Shown here piece after piece: positions 1-5,794 of a stretch of 28,159 nucleotides of DNA. Position 1 is the stretch's first letter; each line of letters begins with the position of its first letter. The DNA comes from a virus, in the IMG/VR virus record IMGVR_UViG_3300007512_001606, positions 1-28,159 of that record. One strand, 5' to 3'. The notes under the pieces were generated by a model that was not told the origin of the DNA, searched no databases, and was given only the letters and a program-made list of their open reading frames with translations. The translations under genes were made by a program, and so were the position numbers.

Positions 1-502
1 TGCGGAGCACGTCGATGCTCCGGTGGAAGTAGGGCAGGGCGTCTTCGTGGTCCGGGCCGCAGAGGACGTAGCTCTCGCCGGGGTGGTCGCGGTCCATCAT
101 CACGGAGCGGTAGTAGCCGATGCCCGGCTCGCCGTCGTCGAGGATCTCGTGGCCGATGAAGTAGCGCACGAACTCCATCAGGGCGACCGCGCTGTAGCCC
201 ACCTCGCCCGTGTAGCTGTTCATCTGGAGGCCGAAGCCGTGGCCCAGTCCGCCGAACGCCTTGAACCGGGTCTGCCCGCACACGCTGAACATGAGGCGGG
301 CGAACTCGCGGACCTTCGCGTCGTGCGCGTCGGTGGCCTCGGTGGCCTGGAAGCTGGGGTAGGTGCGGCGGTCGTAGCAGAGGAACCGGCGGGCGTCCTC
401 GATGGCGGCTTCCCACCGTTCGTCGGCAGCCTGCATGTGGGCGGCCTTGAGCTTGTCGCGAGTCGTGGGGCGGTCATCGGGTCGTCCTTCCGTCGTCCGC
501 AT
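1..502 (-). CDS. Hypothetical phage protein, 3' end outside the window; doubtful start
   Basis: The minus strand is open from 502 to the window edge and reads like a real protein: a charged helical start (RDKLKAAHMQAADERWEAAI), then RRFLCYDRRTYPSF and aromatic/Gly-rich segments such as GGLGHGFGLQMNSYTGEVGY and IGHEILDDGEPGIGYYRS. I do not recognise the family. The start is uncertain. ATG at 502 is in frame but lies inside the -10-like box of the promoter at 501-532. A better site (GGAAGG, 7-8 nt, then ATGACC at 479) is one base out of frame; one extra C in the CCCC run at 467-470 would join it to the protein as MTAPTTRDKLK. So this is either a sequencing indel, a true frameshift, or an unusual start. 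ATG near 436 is another in-frame choice. Confidence 0.6.
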   Translation of the reverse strand, partial: MRTTEGRPDDRPTTRDKLKAAHMQAADERWEAAIEDARRFLCYDRRTYPSFQATEATDAHDAKVREFARLMFSVCGQTRFKAFGGLGHGFGLQMNSYTGEVGYSAVALMEFVRYFIGHEILDDGEPGIGYYRSVMMDRDHPGESYVLCGPDHEDALPYFHRSIDVLR

Positions 503-532
503 CTACAACTGCCGGACGCGGGGTTCTGAGCC
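501..532 (-). promoter_or_regulatory. Phage-type promoter (GGCTCAGAAC-12-AGTTGTAGAT)
   Basis: On the minus strand GGCTCAGAAC (532-523) is followed by exactly 12 nt and AGTTGTAGAT (510-501). It is one of nine sites of the same shape in this window. The upstream box sits in the loop of the hairpin at 514-540. It points at the partial gene that runs off the left edge. Confidence 0.6.
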
Positions 533-540
533 CCGCGTCC
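514..540 (-). terminator. Perfect hairpin after the 551-1354 gene
   Basis: GGACGCGGGG (514-523) pairs perfectly with CCCCGCGTCC (531-540) around a 7-nt loop. It lies directly downstream of the stop of the 551-1354 gene, so a terminator role is likely, although no U-run follows. The loop on the minus strand is CTCAGAA, the core of the promoter box, so terminator and promoter are physically merged. Confidence 0.55.
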
Positions 541-550
541 GGGGGACGGG

Positions 551-1354
551 TCAGGCGGCCTGGCTGTTGCGGATGGCGTCGCGCATGTCGTTGGTGAAGA
601 CGATGCCGTCCTTCTCGGCCGCCACCTGGGCGGTTCCGCCGACGCGGAGCAGGAAGTCGGTGCCCGGCTCCAGGCGGTAGCTGACGTACCGGCTGATGGG
701 CAGGCGGCTGCGGAGCAGGCGCTTCGCGACCGACTTCGGGGCCGACTTGCTCGGGGGCAGCGGGCCGTTCGGGGCCGGGGTGATGACCCGGCTGCTGACC
801 TTGAGGCCCTGCACGTTGATGGTGCCGGGGCGCGGGGCCTTGCGGTCGCCCGTGCAGTCGCGGCACTTGCACTCGTGGGCCGGGTCGTCGGCGACGCACT
901 GGTAGACGCGGCCACCGCGCACCGGCTTGCCCTTGACGACCAGCGGCTCGAAGACGTGGTCGTTGGAGGACTCGTTGGTCCCCGCCAGGGTGCTCTCGAA
1001 GCTCGCGACCATCTCGGCGCGGGCGGCCTGGATGTCGGCCAGGGTCAGGTCGATCTGGACCGCCTTTTTGCCGCGACCGGACCACGCCTTGACGCCGTCC
1101 TCCAGGGCATCGGCGAGTACGTCGGCGTCGTCGATCTCGGCCAGGGCCTCCAGGCTGCGCTCGACCAGCCCGGCGTACTTGAAGCCGGTGAAGAGGCAGA
1201 CGTGGACGGTGTCGTTGCCGTAGGTGACCTTGTTGCCCTTGGGGCCGCGCTCGGCTCCCCGCTTGGTGGTCACGAGGCCGGTGAAGGTGCCGACCTTGCC
1301 GCTCGCCAGCATGGCGGCGATGAGGGCGGAGTTGGCGTTGGTGCTGCGGCTCAT
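551..1354 (-). CDS. Unknown protein, paralog A of a phage family (267 aa)
   Basis: Function is not recognised. The protein is clearly homologous to the one at 3254-4033. Shared blocks, in order, are FTGLV/FTAIV near residue 25, GNKVTYGNDTVHV (GSKVIYGDDQVHV in B) followed by a W/F-TGF motif, VFEPLVVKGKPVRGGRVY, PGTINVQGLK, VITPAPNG, and LPISRYVSYRLEP near the C-terminus. Paralog A has an inserted Cys/His motif (HECKCRDCTGD, near residue 155) in the centre, possibly zinc binding, that B lacks. Start: ATG at 1354 has GGAG 5 nt upstream; an in-frame start at 1402 would lack a ribosome site and adds an unnatural N-terminus. It is transcribed from the promoter at 1416-1447, with a leader of roughly 60 nt, and followed by the hairpin at 514-540. 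Stop is TGA. Confidence 0.85.
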   Translation of the reverse strand: MSRSTNANSALIAAMLASGKVGTFTGLVTTKRGAERGPKGNKVTYGNDTVHVCLFTGFKYAGLVERSLEALAEIDDADVLADALEDGVKAWSGRGKKAVQIDLTLADIQAARAEMVASFESTLAGTNESSNDHVFEPLVVKGKPVRGGRVYQCVADDPAHECKCRDCTGDRKAPRPGTINVQGLKVSSRVITPAPNGPLPPSKSAPKSVAKRLLRSRLPISRYVSYRLEPGTDFLLRVGGTAQVAAEKDGIVFTNDMRDAIRNSQAA

Positions 1355-1415
1355 GTCGTCTCCGAGGCGGGCTGTCTCTCCCGCGTTCCAGTGGACGGTC
1401 AATCCCGTCCTGCAT

Positions 1416-1447
1416 CCCCACTACTGGCAGGCGTTTCGTTCTGAGCC
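1416..1447 (-). promoter_or_regulatory. Phage-type promoter (GGCTCAGAAC-12-AGTAGTGGGG)
   Basis: GGCTCAGAAC (1447-1438), 12 nt, then AGTAGTGGGG (1425-1416) on the minus strand. It drives the gene at 551-1354 and lies back to back with the plus-strand promoter at 1470-1501, leaving 22 nt between the two upstream boxes. Confidence 0.75.
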
Positions 1448-1469
1448 CTGGCAGCGAAAAATCGACAGG

Positions 1470-1501
1470 GGCTCAGAACCGGGGCACCACCAGTAGTAGG
1501 G
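1470..1501 (+). promoter_or_regulatory. Phage-type promoter (GGCTCAGAAC-12-AGTAGTAGGG)
   Basis: Perfect match to the window's consensus: GGCTCAGAAC (1470-1479), 12 nt, AGTAGTAGGG (1492-1501). It lies 25 nt before the start of the gene at 1527 and diverges from the promoter at 1416-1447. Confidence 0.78.
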
Positions 1502-1526
1502 GCAGACACGAACCGAGGACGACCAC

Positions 1527-1940
1527 ATGGCCCGCACCATCCGCAGCTTCAAGACCAAGCCCGCCCGCCAGACCGTGGGCGACGCCGCCCTCGCCGCCCT
1601 CCAGGCGGTCGCGGCCGAGCACAACATCAGCGTCGAGCGCCTGTCCGGCTCCTACGACCGGGACGGCAACAGCCTCTCGCTGCGGTTCGCGTTCAAGGTG
1701 CAGGCGGGCGACGGCTCCGGCATCCCCGCCGACTTCGCCGCGAAGGCCGCGCGGTTCAACCTCCCCGCCGACTGCTGGGGCAAGGTCGTCAACATCGGCG
1801 GCGAGGACATGAAGATCACGGGCATCAACACCCGCCGTCGCCGCTACCCCGTCAGCCTCACCCGCGTCCGCGACGGCTCCGGCCGCAAGTGCGACGCCTT
1901 CACCATCAAGATCGCCCTCCAGGCCGCGAAGGCCGCGTAG
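1527..1940 (+). CDS. Small conserved-type phage protein (137 aa)
   Basis: No enzymatic motif. Residues 1-75 are basic then helical with a beta stretch (SGSYDRDGNSLSLRFAFKVQ). The C-terminal half has NLPADCWGKVVNIGGEDMKI, then TGINTRRRRYPVSLTRV, a beta-rich pattern. It resembles a widespread unnamed family of small phage proteins whose C-terminal half reads roughly 'G.KY.I.GL..R..KYPV'; this is recollection, not a search. ATG at 1527 is preceded by GAGGA, 8 nt upstream. First gene after the promoter at 1470-1501. The stop (TAG) is followed within 3 nt by the next promoter, so each small gene may have its own transcript. Confidence 0.85.
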   Translation: MARTIRSFKTKPARQTVGDAALAALQAVAAEHNISVERLSGSYDRDGNSLSLRFAFKVQAGDGSGIPADFAAKAARFNLPADCWGKVVNIGGEDMKITGINTRRRRYPVSLTRVRDGSGRKCDAFTIKIALQAAKAA

Positions 1941-1942
1941 GG

Positions 1943-1974
1943 GGCTCAGAACGGAGAAGTCGCCAGTAGTAGGG
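1943..1974 (+). promoter_or_regulatory. Phage-type promoter (GGCTCAGAAC-12-AGTAGTAGGG)
   Basis: GGCTCAGAAC (1943-1952), 12 nt, AGTAGTAGGG (1965-1974), identical in both boxes to the site at 1470-1501 while the spacer differs completely. It starts 3 nt after the previous stop codon and leads into the genes at 1994-3270. Confidence 0.78.
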
Positions 1975-1993
1975 GTGGACGACGGAGAACACG

Positions 1994-2182
1994 ATGACCG
2001 CCTACCAGATCCAGAAGCGACTCGAAGAACTCCGACGCGAGCAGAACCCGCAGAAGTACAACCCGCAGCGACCCTGCCTGCGGCTCCCGGTCCCCCAGCC
2101 GCCCCCCGGCTGGACCCCGCAGCCGGAGCAGGACGACGAGGACGACGAGAGCAACCGAGGCGTGGTCGTCATCGACCTGTAG
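1994..2182 (+). CDS. Small unknown protein, charged with Pro- and Asp/Glu-rich tail (62 aa)
   Basis: A 62-residue protein: a short charged helix (QIQKRLEELRREQNPQKY), a Pro-rich centre (LPVPQPPPGWTPQP), an acidic run (EQDDEDDES) and the hydrophobic end GVVVIDL. No known family. It is taken as real because it lies 20 nt after a consensus promoter and has GGAG 8-9 nt before ATG. Stop is TAG. First of a run of small plus-strand genes; could be a host-takeover peptide, but nothing in it shows that. Confidence 0.7.
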   Translation: MTAYQIQKRLEELRREQNPQKYNPQRPCLRLPVPQPPPGWTPQPEQDDEDDESNRGVVVIDL

Positions 2183-2226
2183 CGCCCGCAGCACCGGCCG
2201 AACGGCCTGGAACGATGGAGCCGAAC

Positions 2227-2490
2227 GTGAGCACCGCCCGAGTCATCAGCCTGCCCTTCCAGACGACCGCGACCCCGGAGCGGCGCAAGCGGCCCGCCGA
2301 GAACGACGCCTACCGGGTCCTCTTCGAGAACCTGCACCCCTCGCGGGAGTCCACCCTGACCATCGAGCAGCAGTTCGAGGTCCTCGACATGGCCGGGGGC
2401 TGGGGCTGGGACAACGTCATCAACGCCTCCGACTCCACCGTCCTCGCGATGGCCGACCGGGTCACCGAGTTCCTGGCCGAGGCCCACTGA
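2227..2490 (+). CDS. Small unknown protein (87 aa)
   Basis: Unrecognised. A mixed N-terminus (ARVISLPFQTTATPERRKRP) is followed by a helical region, YRVLFENLHPSRESTLTIEQ, the motif MAGGWGWDNVIN and an amphipathic C-terminal helix (TVLAMADRVTEFLAEA). The start chosen is GTG at 2227, with GGAG 6 nt upstream; the in-frame ATG at 2215 has no proper ribosome site because GGAG begins inside that codon. Stop is TGA. It sits 44 nt after the previous gene, probably on the same transcript from 1943-1974. Confidence 0.75.
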   Translation: MSTARVISLPFQTTATPERRKRPAENDAYRVLFENLHPSRESTLTIEQQFEVLDMAGGWGWDNVINASDSTVLAMADRVTEFLAEAH

Positions 2491-2546
2491 CGATGGAGGG
2501 ACGAGCCAACTAGAACCTCTCGCTGTCCCCCTACGCCATCAGCATC

Positions 2547-2915
2547 ATGGTGGCGGCCCTCCAGGGCCTCAAGGTCACGGGCCTTGTCTGGGAGATCGTG
2601 GACATCTACACCGGCTGTGCGCAGGACGGCTGCAAGGCCAAGGCGACCATCAAGGACCGGCCCAACGGCGGCCACTTCTGGTTCAAGGATCTGAAGGTGC
2701 TCCACCTGATCGCCAAGGAGGCGAAGGGCGACCAGCCCGCCGCAGAGGCGGTCTGGCAGTTCGGGTGCGACGTGTTCGGGAAGGAGTGCAAGGGGGACAA
2801 GCACCCCACACCCGAGGCCGCCTACGCCGCCCTCCACCAGGCCATCAAGGACCGGACCGCCGAGCAGCTCGCCTTCGTCGCGACCACCTTCGCCACGGTC
2901 CCGACCCCGGAGTAG
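2547..2915 (+). CDS. Unknown Cys-containing protein; native start unclear (122 aa from first ATG)
   Basis: Not recognised. It has a predicted beta-type N-terminus (GLKVTGLVWEIVDIYTGCAQ), a C-x4-C pair (CAQDGC), HFWFKDLKVLHLIAKEA, a later C-x8-C pair and a helical tail. ATG at 2547 has no ribosome site. Upstream in frame lies NLSLSPYAISI preceded by TAG at 2511, and before that ATG 2493 in the same frame (MEGRAN-stop). GGAGGGA ends about 9 nt before the TAG, where a start codon would be expected. So either the start has mutated, CTG at 2523 is used, or the TAG is read through. Stop is TAG; the next gene follows after 4 nt. Confidence 0.7.
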   Translation: MVAALQGLKVTGLVWEIVDIYTGCAQDGCKAKATIKDRPNGGHFWFKDLKVLHLIAKEAKGDQPAAEAVWQFGCDVFGKECKGDKHPTPEAAYAALHQAIKDRTAEQLAFVATTFATVPTPE

Positions 2916-2919
2916 GACG

Positions 2920-3270
2920 ATGGCCGTCGAGGCCCACGAGACGGAACCGGGCAAGGTCTACCGCCGGACCCGGCGAGGGACTCCGGGCACCTACTTCAAG
3001 CGGCCGAAGACCCTGACGGCTGCGAAGTTCGTCAAGCGGCTGCGCCGCAAGGTCCACCTCTACAGCCGGGATGTCTGGCTGCTGCATCTGGCGAAGGCGC
3101 ACCCCGAGTACATCCTGCTCATCCGCTACTCGCGGGGGACGTGCTCGGTGTCGGGCCGCTTCGAGGTGAAGGCGTACATCCTGGTCCCGCCGGACATGCG
3201 CCTGCGAGTCGTCAAGAGCCCGCCCGGCTACAAGGAGCGGTGGAACGCGGTCGCTACGGAGCGATCTTGA
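2920..3270 (+). CDS. Unknown basic protein (116 aa)
   Basis: Unrecognised basic protein. The N-terminal third is Arg/Lys-rich (KVYRRTRRGTPGTYFKRP, then KFVKRLRRKVHLYSRDVWLL), which would suit nucleic-acid binding. The rest looks beta-rich (YILLIRYSRGTCSVSGRFEV, AYILVPPDMRLRVVKSPP). ATG at 2920 follows the previous TAG by 4 nt, with TAGGA just before it. The 3' end overlaps the convergent gene at 3254-4033 by 17 bp, so the two terminate inside each other. Stop is TGA. Confidence 0.75.
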   Translation: MAVEAHETEPGKVYRRTRRGTPGTYFKRPKTLTAAKFVKRLRRKVHLYSRDVWLLHLAKAHPEYILLIRYSRGTCSVSGRFEVKAYILVPPDMRLRVVKSPPGYKERWNAVATERS

Positions 3271-4033
3271 ACAGGGAGCGCAGGGCGTCCGGGTCGATGC
3301 CGATGCGAGCTTCCTTCGCCGCCTTCGCTGCCGCCCCACCGACCGCCACCTCGGACACGCGCTCCGGCTCCAGCCGGTACTGGCAGTAGAGGCCGATCGG
3401 CAGCGACTCCTTGATGATGTTCTTCGCCAGGGTCTTCGGCTTGCTGTTGGGCCGCCACTTCCCGTTCGGGGCCGGGGTCACCACCTTCTCGCCGAGCTTC
3501 ACGCCCTGGACGTAGATGGTCCCCGGCTTCGGGGAGCGAGGCACCTCCGGCCGAGCCGGGCCGGTGTAGACGCGGCTCCCCCGGACCTTCACGCCGTCGA
3601 TCTCCAGCGGCTCCCACACGACCCCGAGCGGAGGGGCACCGTTCGGCGGGTGGCACCCGCCCCCGTCCGCCATGATGCGGCGGAACCACTCGCGGACCTC
3701 CTGAAGCGCGTGGCACACGTCCTCGATGGTCGTGCCCTCGTGCTCCTCCAGGGTCGCTCGGGCCAGCCGCTCGATGTAGCCGCCCTTGGCGAGCTGCTGG
3801 TTGAGCATCTTCTGCGACCGGGCGATGAGCGCCCGGTAGGAGAAGCCCGTCCAGACGAGGACGTGGACCTGGTCGTCGCCGTAGATGACCTTGGACCCGG
3901 CCGAACCACGGGCGTCGCCCATCTTCTGGACGATGGCCGTGAACAGCGTCCCCTGGTCCATCTCGGCGAGCGTGGAGAGGGACGAAGCGGTCTTCGTGTC
4001 GGTCGCGTTGGTCTGCATGGCGGTCGCTGACAT
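3254..4033 (-). CDS. Unknown protein, paralog B of a phage family (259 aa)
   Basis: Second member of the family seen at 551-1354. Shared blocks are GSKVIYGDDQVHVLVWTGFS (about residue 46), SYRALIARSQ, VVWEPLEIDGVKVRGSRVY (about 135), PGTIYVQGVK, VVTPAPNG and LPIGLYCQYRLEP. B lacks the Cys-rich insert of A and instead has GGGCHPPNG. No catalytic motif is recognised; the repeated conserved central block suggests a folded beta-rich domain. ATG at 4033 has AGGAGG 5 nt upstream, so the N-terminus is secure. It is convergent with 2920-3270 (17-bp overlap) and divergent from 4120-4653. Stop is TAG. Confidence 0.85.
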   Translation of the reverse strand: MSATAMQTNATDTKTASSLSTLAEMDQGTLFTAIVQKMGDARGSAGSKVIYGDDQVHVLVWTGFSYRALIARSQKMLNQQLAKGGYIERLARATLEEHEGTTIEDVCHALQEVREWFRRIMADGGGCHPPNGAPPLGVVWEPLEIDGVKVRGSRVYTGPARPEVPRSPKPGTIYVQGVKLGEKVVTPAPNGKWRPNSKPKTLAKNIIKESLPIGLYCQYRLEPERVSEVAVGGAAAKAAKEARIGIDPDALRSLFKIAP

Positions 4034-4046
4034 GACTACCTCCTGG

Positions 4047-4097
4047 CCCGTCTACCCGCTGGGGGGCTCTACAAATCCCCCTGCTCGGGTACTATCG
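4047..4097. promoter_or_regulatory. Divergent promoter region, weak variants
   Basis: Between the divergent genes, the minus strand reads CGGGTAGACGGG (-10-like, 4058-4047) and the plus strand reads GGCTCTACAA (4065-4074), 13 nt, then GGTACTATCG (4088-4097). The downstream boxes resemble the GGTAG family, but the upstream boxes match poorly. The location between divergent starts supports a promoter role for both. Confidence 0.45.
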
Positions 4098-4119
4098 GGA
4101 GTTGCACAGGAGGCATTCC

Positions 4120-4653
4120 ATGAGGCCCCGATTCGCCAGCAAGGTCGTGAAGCGCGTGAAGGACGGAACCGTCCAGGCATCCTCGTATCCGCGAGCCACC
4201 GTGGTCGCGGCGTTCACGCAGCAGGGCGAGGATCTCTCCCCCGACCTGCTCCGCCCCTGGGACGACGAGGCCGCCGCGAAGCAGGCCCGCCGGGACGAGT
4301 CCGAGGCCCGCAAGAACAAGGCGAAGGAGGAGAAGGCCGCCCGCAAGGCCGCGCAGGCCGCCCGCCTCAAGGAGCGGGAGGACCGCCGCAAGGCCGCCAA
4401 CGCCGCCGGGGTCGCCGCCCGTCAGGCCGCCGCCGAGGCTGCTGGCCGGGCCACCTTCGAGGCCGCCATGTCCGAGGACGAGGCGGAGCCGACCCCCGAC
4501 CCCGAGCCGACCCCCGAGCCGACCCCGGAGGCCACCCCCGACTACGAGTCGATGAAGGTCTCCGAGCTGAAGGCCCTCGCCAAGGAGCAGGGCCACACCG
4601 GCTACTCCAGCATGAAGAAGGCCGAGCTGATCGCCCTCCTCTCCGGCCTGTAG
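4120..4653 (+). CDS. Coiled-coil protein with C-terminal SAP/HeH-like domain (177 aa)
   Basis: Three parts are visible. Residues 1-45 are a short unrecognised domain with a Pro-Trp end (LLRPWDDEAAAKQARRDESE). About 46-115 is a long Ala/Lys/Arg/Glu helix, probably coiled coil. Next comes a Pro/Glu linker (TPDPEPTPEPTPEATPD). The last 36 residues (YESMKVSELKALAKEQGHTG, then YSSMKKAELIALLSGL) match the helix-extension-helix pattern of SAP/HeH/Rho-N domains, which often bind nucleic acid. The start at 4120 has AGGAGG 6 nt upstream; TTG at 4102 has no such site. A similar linker plus domain ends the partial gene at 27956-28159. A DNA- or RNA-binding accessory role is inferred. Stop is TAG. Confidence 0.8.
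   Translation: MRPRFASKVVKRVKDGTVQASSYPRATVVAAFTQQGEDLSPDLLRPWDDEAAAKQARRDESEARKNKAKEEKAARKAAQAARLKEREDRRKAANAAGVAARQAAAEAAGRATFEAAMSEDEAEPTPDPEPTPEPTPEATPDYESMKVSELKALAKEQGHTGYSSMKKAELIALLSGL
4493..4540 (+). repeat. Pro-Glu coding repeat
   Basis: Imperfect tandem copies of a 12-base unit resembling GAGCCGACCCCC encode the PEPTPEPTPEATP linker between the helical region and the SAP/HeH-like domain of the 4120-4653 gene. Confidence 0.6.
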
Positions 4654-4705
4654 CCTTCGTCAGAGCGGCACCATGACCACGATCCACGTCCAGCACTTCA
4701 CAACC

Positions 4706-4724
4706 GAGCGGGTAGCGCCCGCTC
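4706..4724 (+). promoter_or_regulatory. Hairpin with GGTAG in the loop, before 4740
   Basis: GAGCGGG (4706-4712) pairs with CCCGCTC (4718-4724) around TAGCG. It lies in the 86-bp gap between the 4120 and 4740 genes. CGGGTAG here resembles the downstream box of the window's promoters but no upstream GGCTCA box is present, so it may be a terminator, a weak promoter, or both. Confidence 0.4.
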
Positions 4725-4739
4725 ATCGTGGAGAGCCGC

Positions 4740-5090
4740 ATGGACATCGAATCGCGTCGTGGCCGCCGTCGCCGTCTCACCGAGACGGTCGCAAGGCGTC
4801 GCCGCTCTGACTTCATCCGCCAGTGGTACGACGGGGAGCTTCCCGAGGGCCACAAGGCGGAACACTCCCTGAACTACTGGGCCGGGACCCTCGGCTGCAC
4901 CTGCTCGAAGCGTCGCCACGGCGCTCCTCGGCGTGACCGGGGCATGTGCAACTGGGGCGCTCGCAACCGGATCTACCGGCTGCGGGCTTCGGTCCGCGAA
5001 CTCAACCGGCTCGTCCGCCGTGGTGCGGACCTGCTCGGGGACGAGGTGTCGATCCTGTCGCACGCCCGGCCCCGCAACAACCTGTGGTAG
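4740..5090 (+). CDS. Small basic protein with Cys/His cluster (116 aa)
   Basis: Strongly basic N-terminus (RRGRRRRLTETVARRRRSDF), then WYDGELPEGHKAEHSLNYW and a possible metal site, C53-x-C55, H60 and C70 (GCTCSKRRHG...GMC), followed by a helical Arg-rich tail. Not assigned to a family; the pattern would suit a small zinc-binding RNA- or DNA-binding protein (inference). The ATG at 4740 has GGAG 6-7 nt upstream; the GTG at 4728 overlaps that ribosome site. It lies 12 nt before the release factor gene, so the two are probably co-transcribed. Stop is TAG. Confidence 0.75.
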   Translation: MDIESRRGRRRRLTETVARRRRSDFIRQWYDGELPEGHKAEHSLNYWAGTLGCTCSKRRHGAPRRDRGMCNWGARNRIYRLRASVRELNRLVRRGADLLGDEVSILSHARPRNNLW

Positions 5091-5102
5091 CGGAGCAAGA
5101 AC

Positions 5103-5787
5103 ATGGACAAGGTGATCATCGAGATTCGAGCCGCTGAAGGCGGCCAGGACGCGAAGTTGCTCGTGCGCGAGCAGCTCGCCCTCTACACGAAGTTCTGCCA
5201 GCGGAGGTGTCTTTGACCTCGAACTCGTCGAGGCCCTCGCTTCGCAGGTGACCCTCATCGTCACCGGCAAGAACGCCCAGCACGCCTTCCGGCACGAGGC
5301 CGGGGGCCACCGATGGCAGCGCGTCCCGCCGACCGAGAAGCGGGGCCGGGTCCACACGTCCACCGTGACGGTCGCCGTCCTGGCTGTGCCCGAACGCCGA
5401 GCGTTGGACATCAACCCCCGCGACCTGGAGTGGAAGACCTGTCGGGGGTCAGGGGCAGGCGGTCAGCACCGGAACACCACCGACTCTGCCGTCCAGCTCA
5501 CCCACAAGCCCAGCGGCTTGACCGTCCGCTGCGAGAACGAGAGGAGCCAGCACCAGAACAAGGCCGCTGCCCTCGACGTGCTCCGCTCCCGCCTGGCGGC
5601 CAACCAGGCCGACCGGGCTCGTGGTGCAAGAAACTCGCGGCGAAGAGCACAGGTGGGCAGCGGGATGCGCGGCGACAAGCGGAGGACCATCGCCCTCCAG
5701 CGGGACCAGGTGACCGACCACCAGACCGGCCGGAAGATGCGGGCGAAGGCCTACCTGCGGGGCTCATTGGAGCCGCTCTGGGGGTAG
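5103..5787 (+). CDS. Short RF1-type peptide chain release factor, expressed by +1 frameshift
   Basis: Codes for a class I release factor of about 227 residues if a +1 shift joins 5103-5213 to 5215-5787. Residues 5-30 (IEIRAAEGGQDAKLL) begin the PCRF domain; after the shift come HEAGGHRWQRVPPTEKRGRV with the P75-P-T77 recognition motif (RF1 uses PxT for UAA/UAG; RF2 uses SPF), HTST, then GSGAGGQHRNTTDSAV with the catalytic GGQ at 119-121, and a basic C-terminal tail (VTDHQTGRKMRAKAYL). The usual N-terminal helical domain, which contacts RF3, is missing. Zero-frame reading ends at UGA 5214-5216 after 37 codons. The junction is GGAGG-TGT-CTT-TGA-C (5203-5217), with an internal Shine-Dalgarno 3 nt before CTT, matching the E. 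coli prfB site. ATG at 5103 has GGAG 7 nt upstream. Stop is TAG. Confidence 0.88.
5203..5217 (+). promoter_or_regulatory. Programmed +1 ribosomal frameshift site (prfB-like)
   Basis: GGAGG (5203-5207), TGT, the slippery CTT (5211-5213) and TGAC (5214-5217). In prfB, tRNA-Leu on CUU slips onto UUU when UGA is read slowly, helped by the nearby Shine-Dalgarno element. All elements and their spacing are the same here: the Leu-Asp junction, the 3-nt gap and the C after UGA. The downstream frame carries the whole rest of the protein, so shifting is needed for function. Confidence 0.85.
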
Positions 5788-5794
5788 TCGAAGC

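Noticed and set aside
5103-5787. Release factor as a broken pseudogene
   Set aside because: The break occurs exactly at a complete prfB-type slippery site with correctly spaced internal Shine-Dalgarno, and both parts are well conserved.
5103-5787. Release factor as PrfH
   Set aside because: PrfH lacks the PxT recognition region; here VPPTEKRGRVHTST is intact, so RF1-type is the better call.
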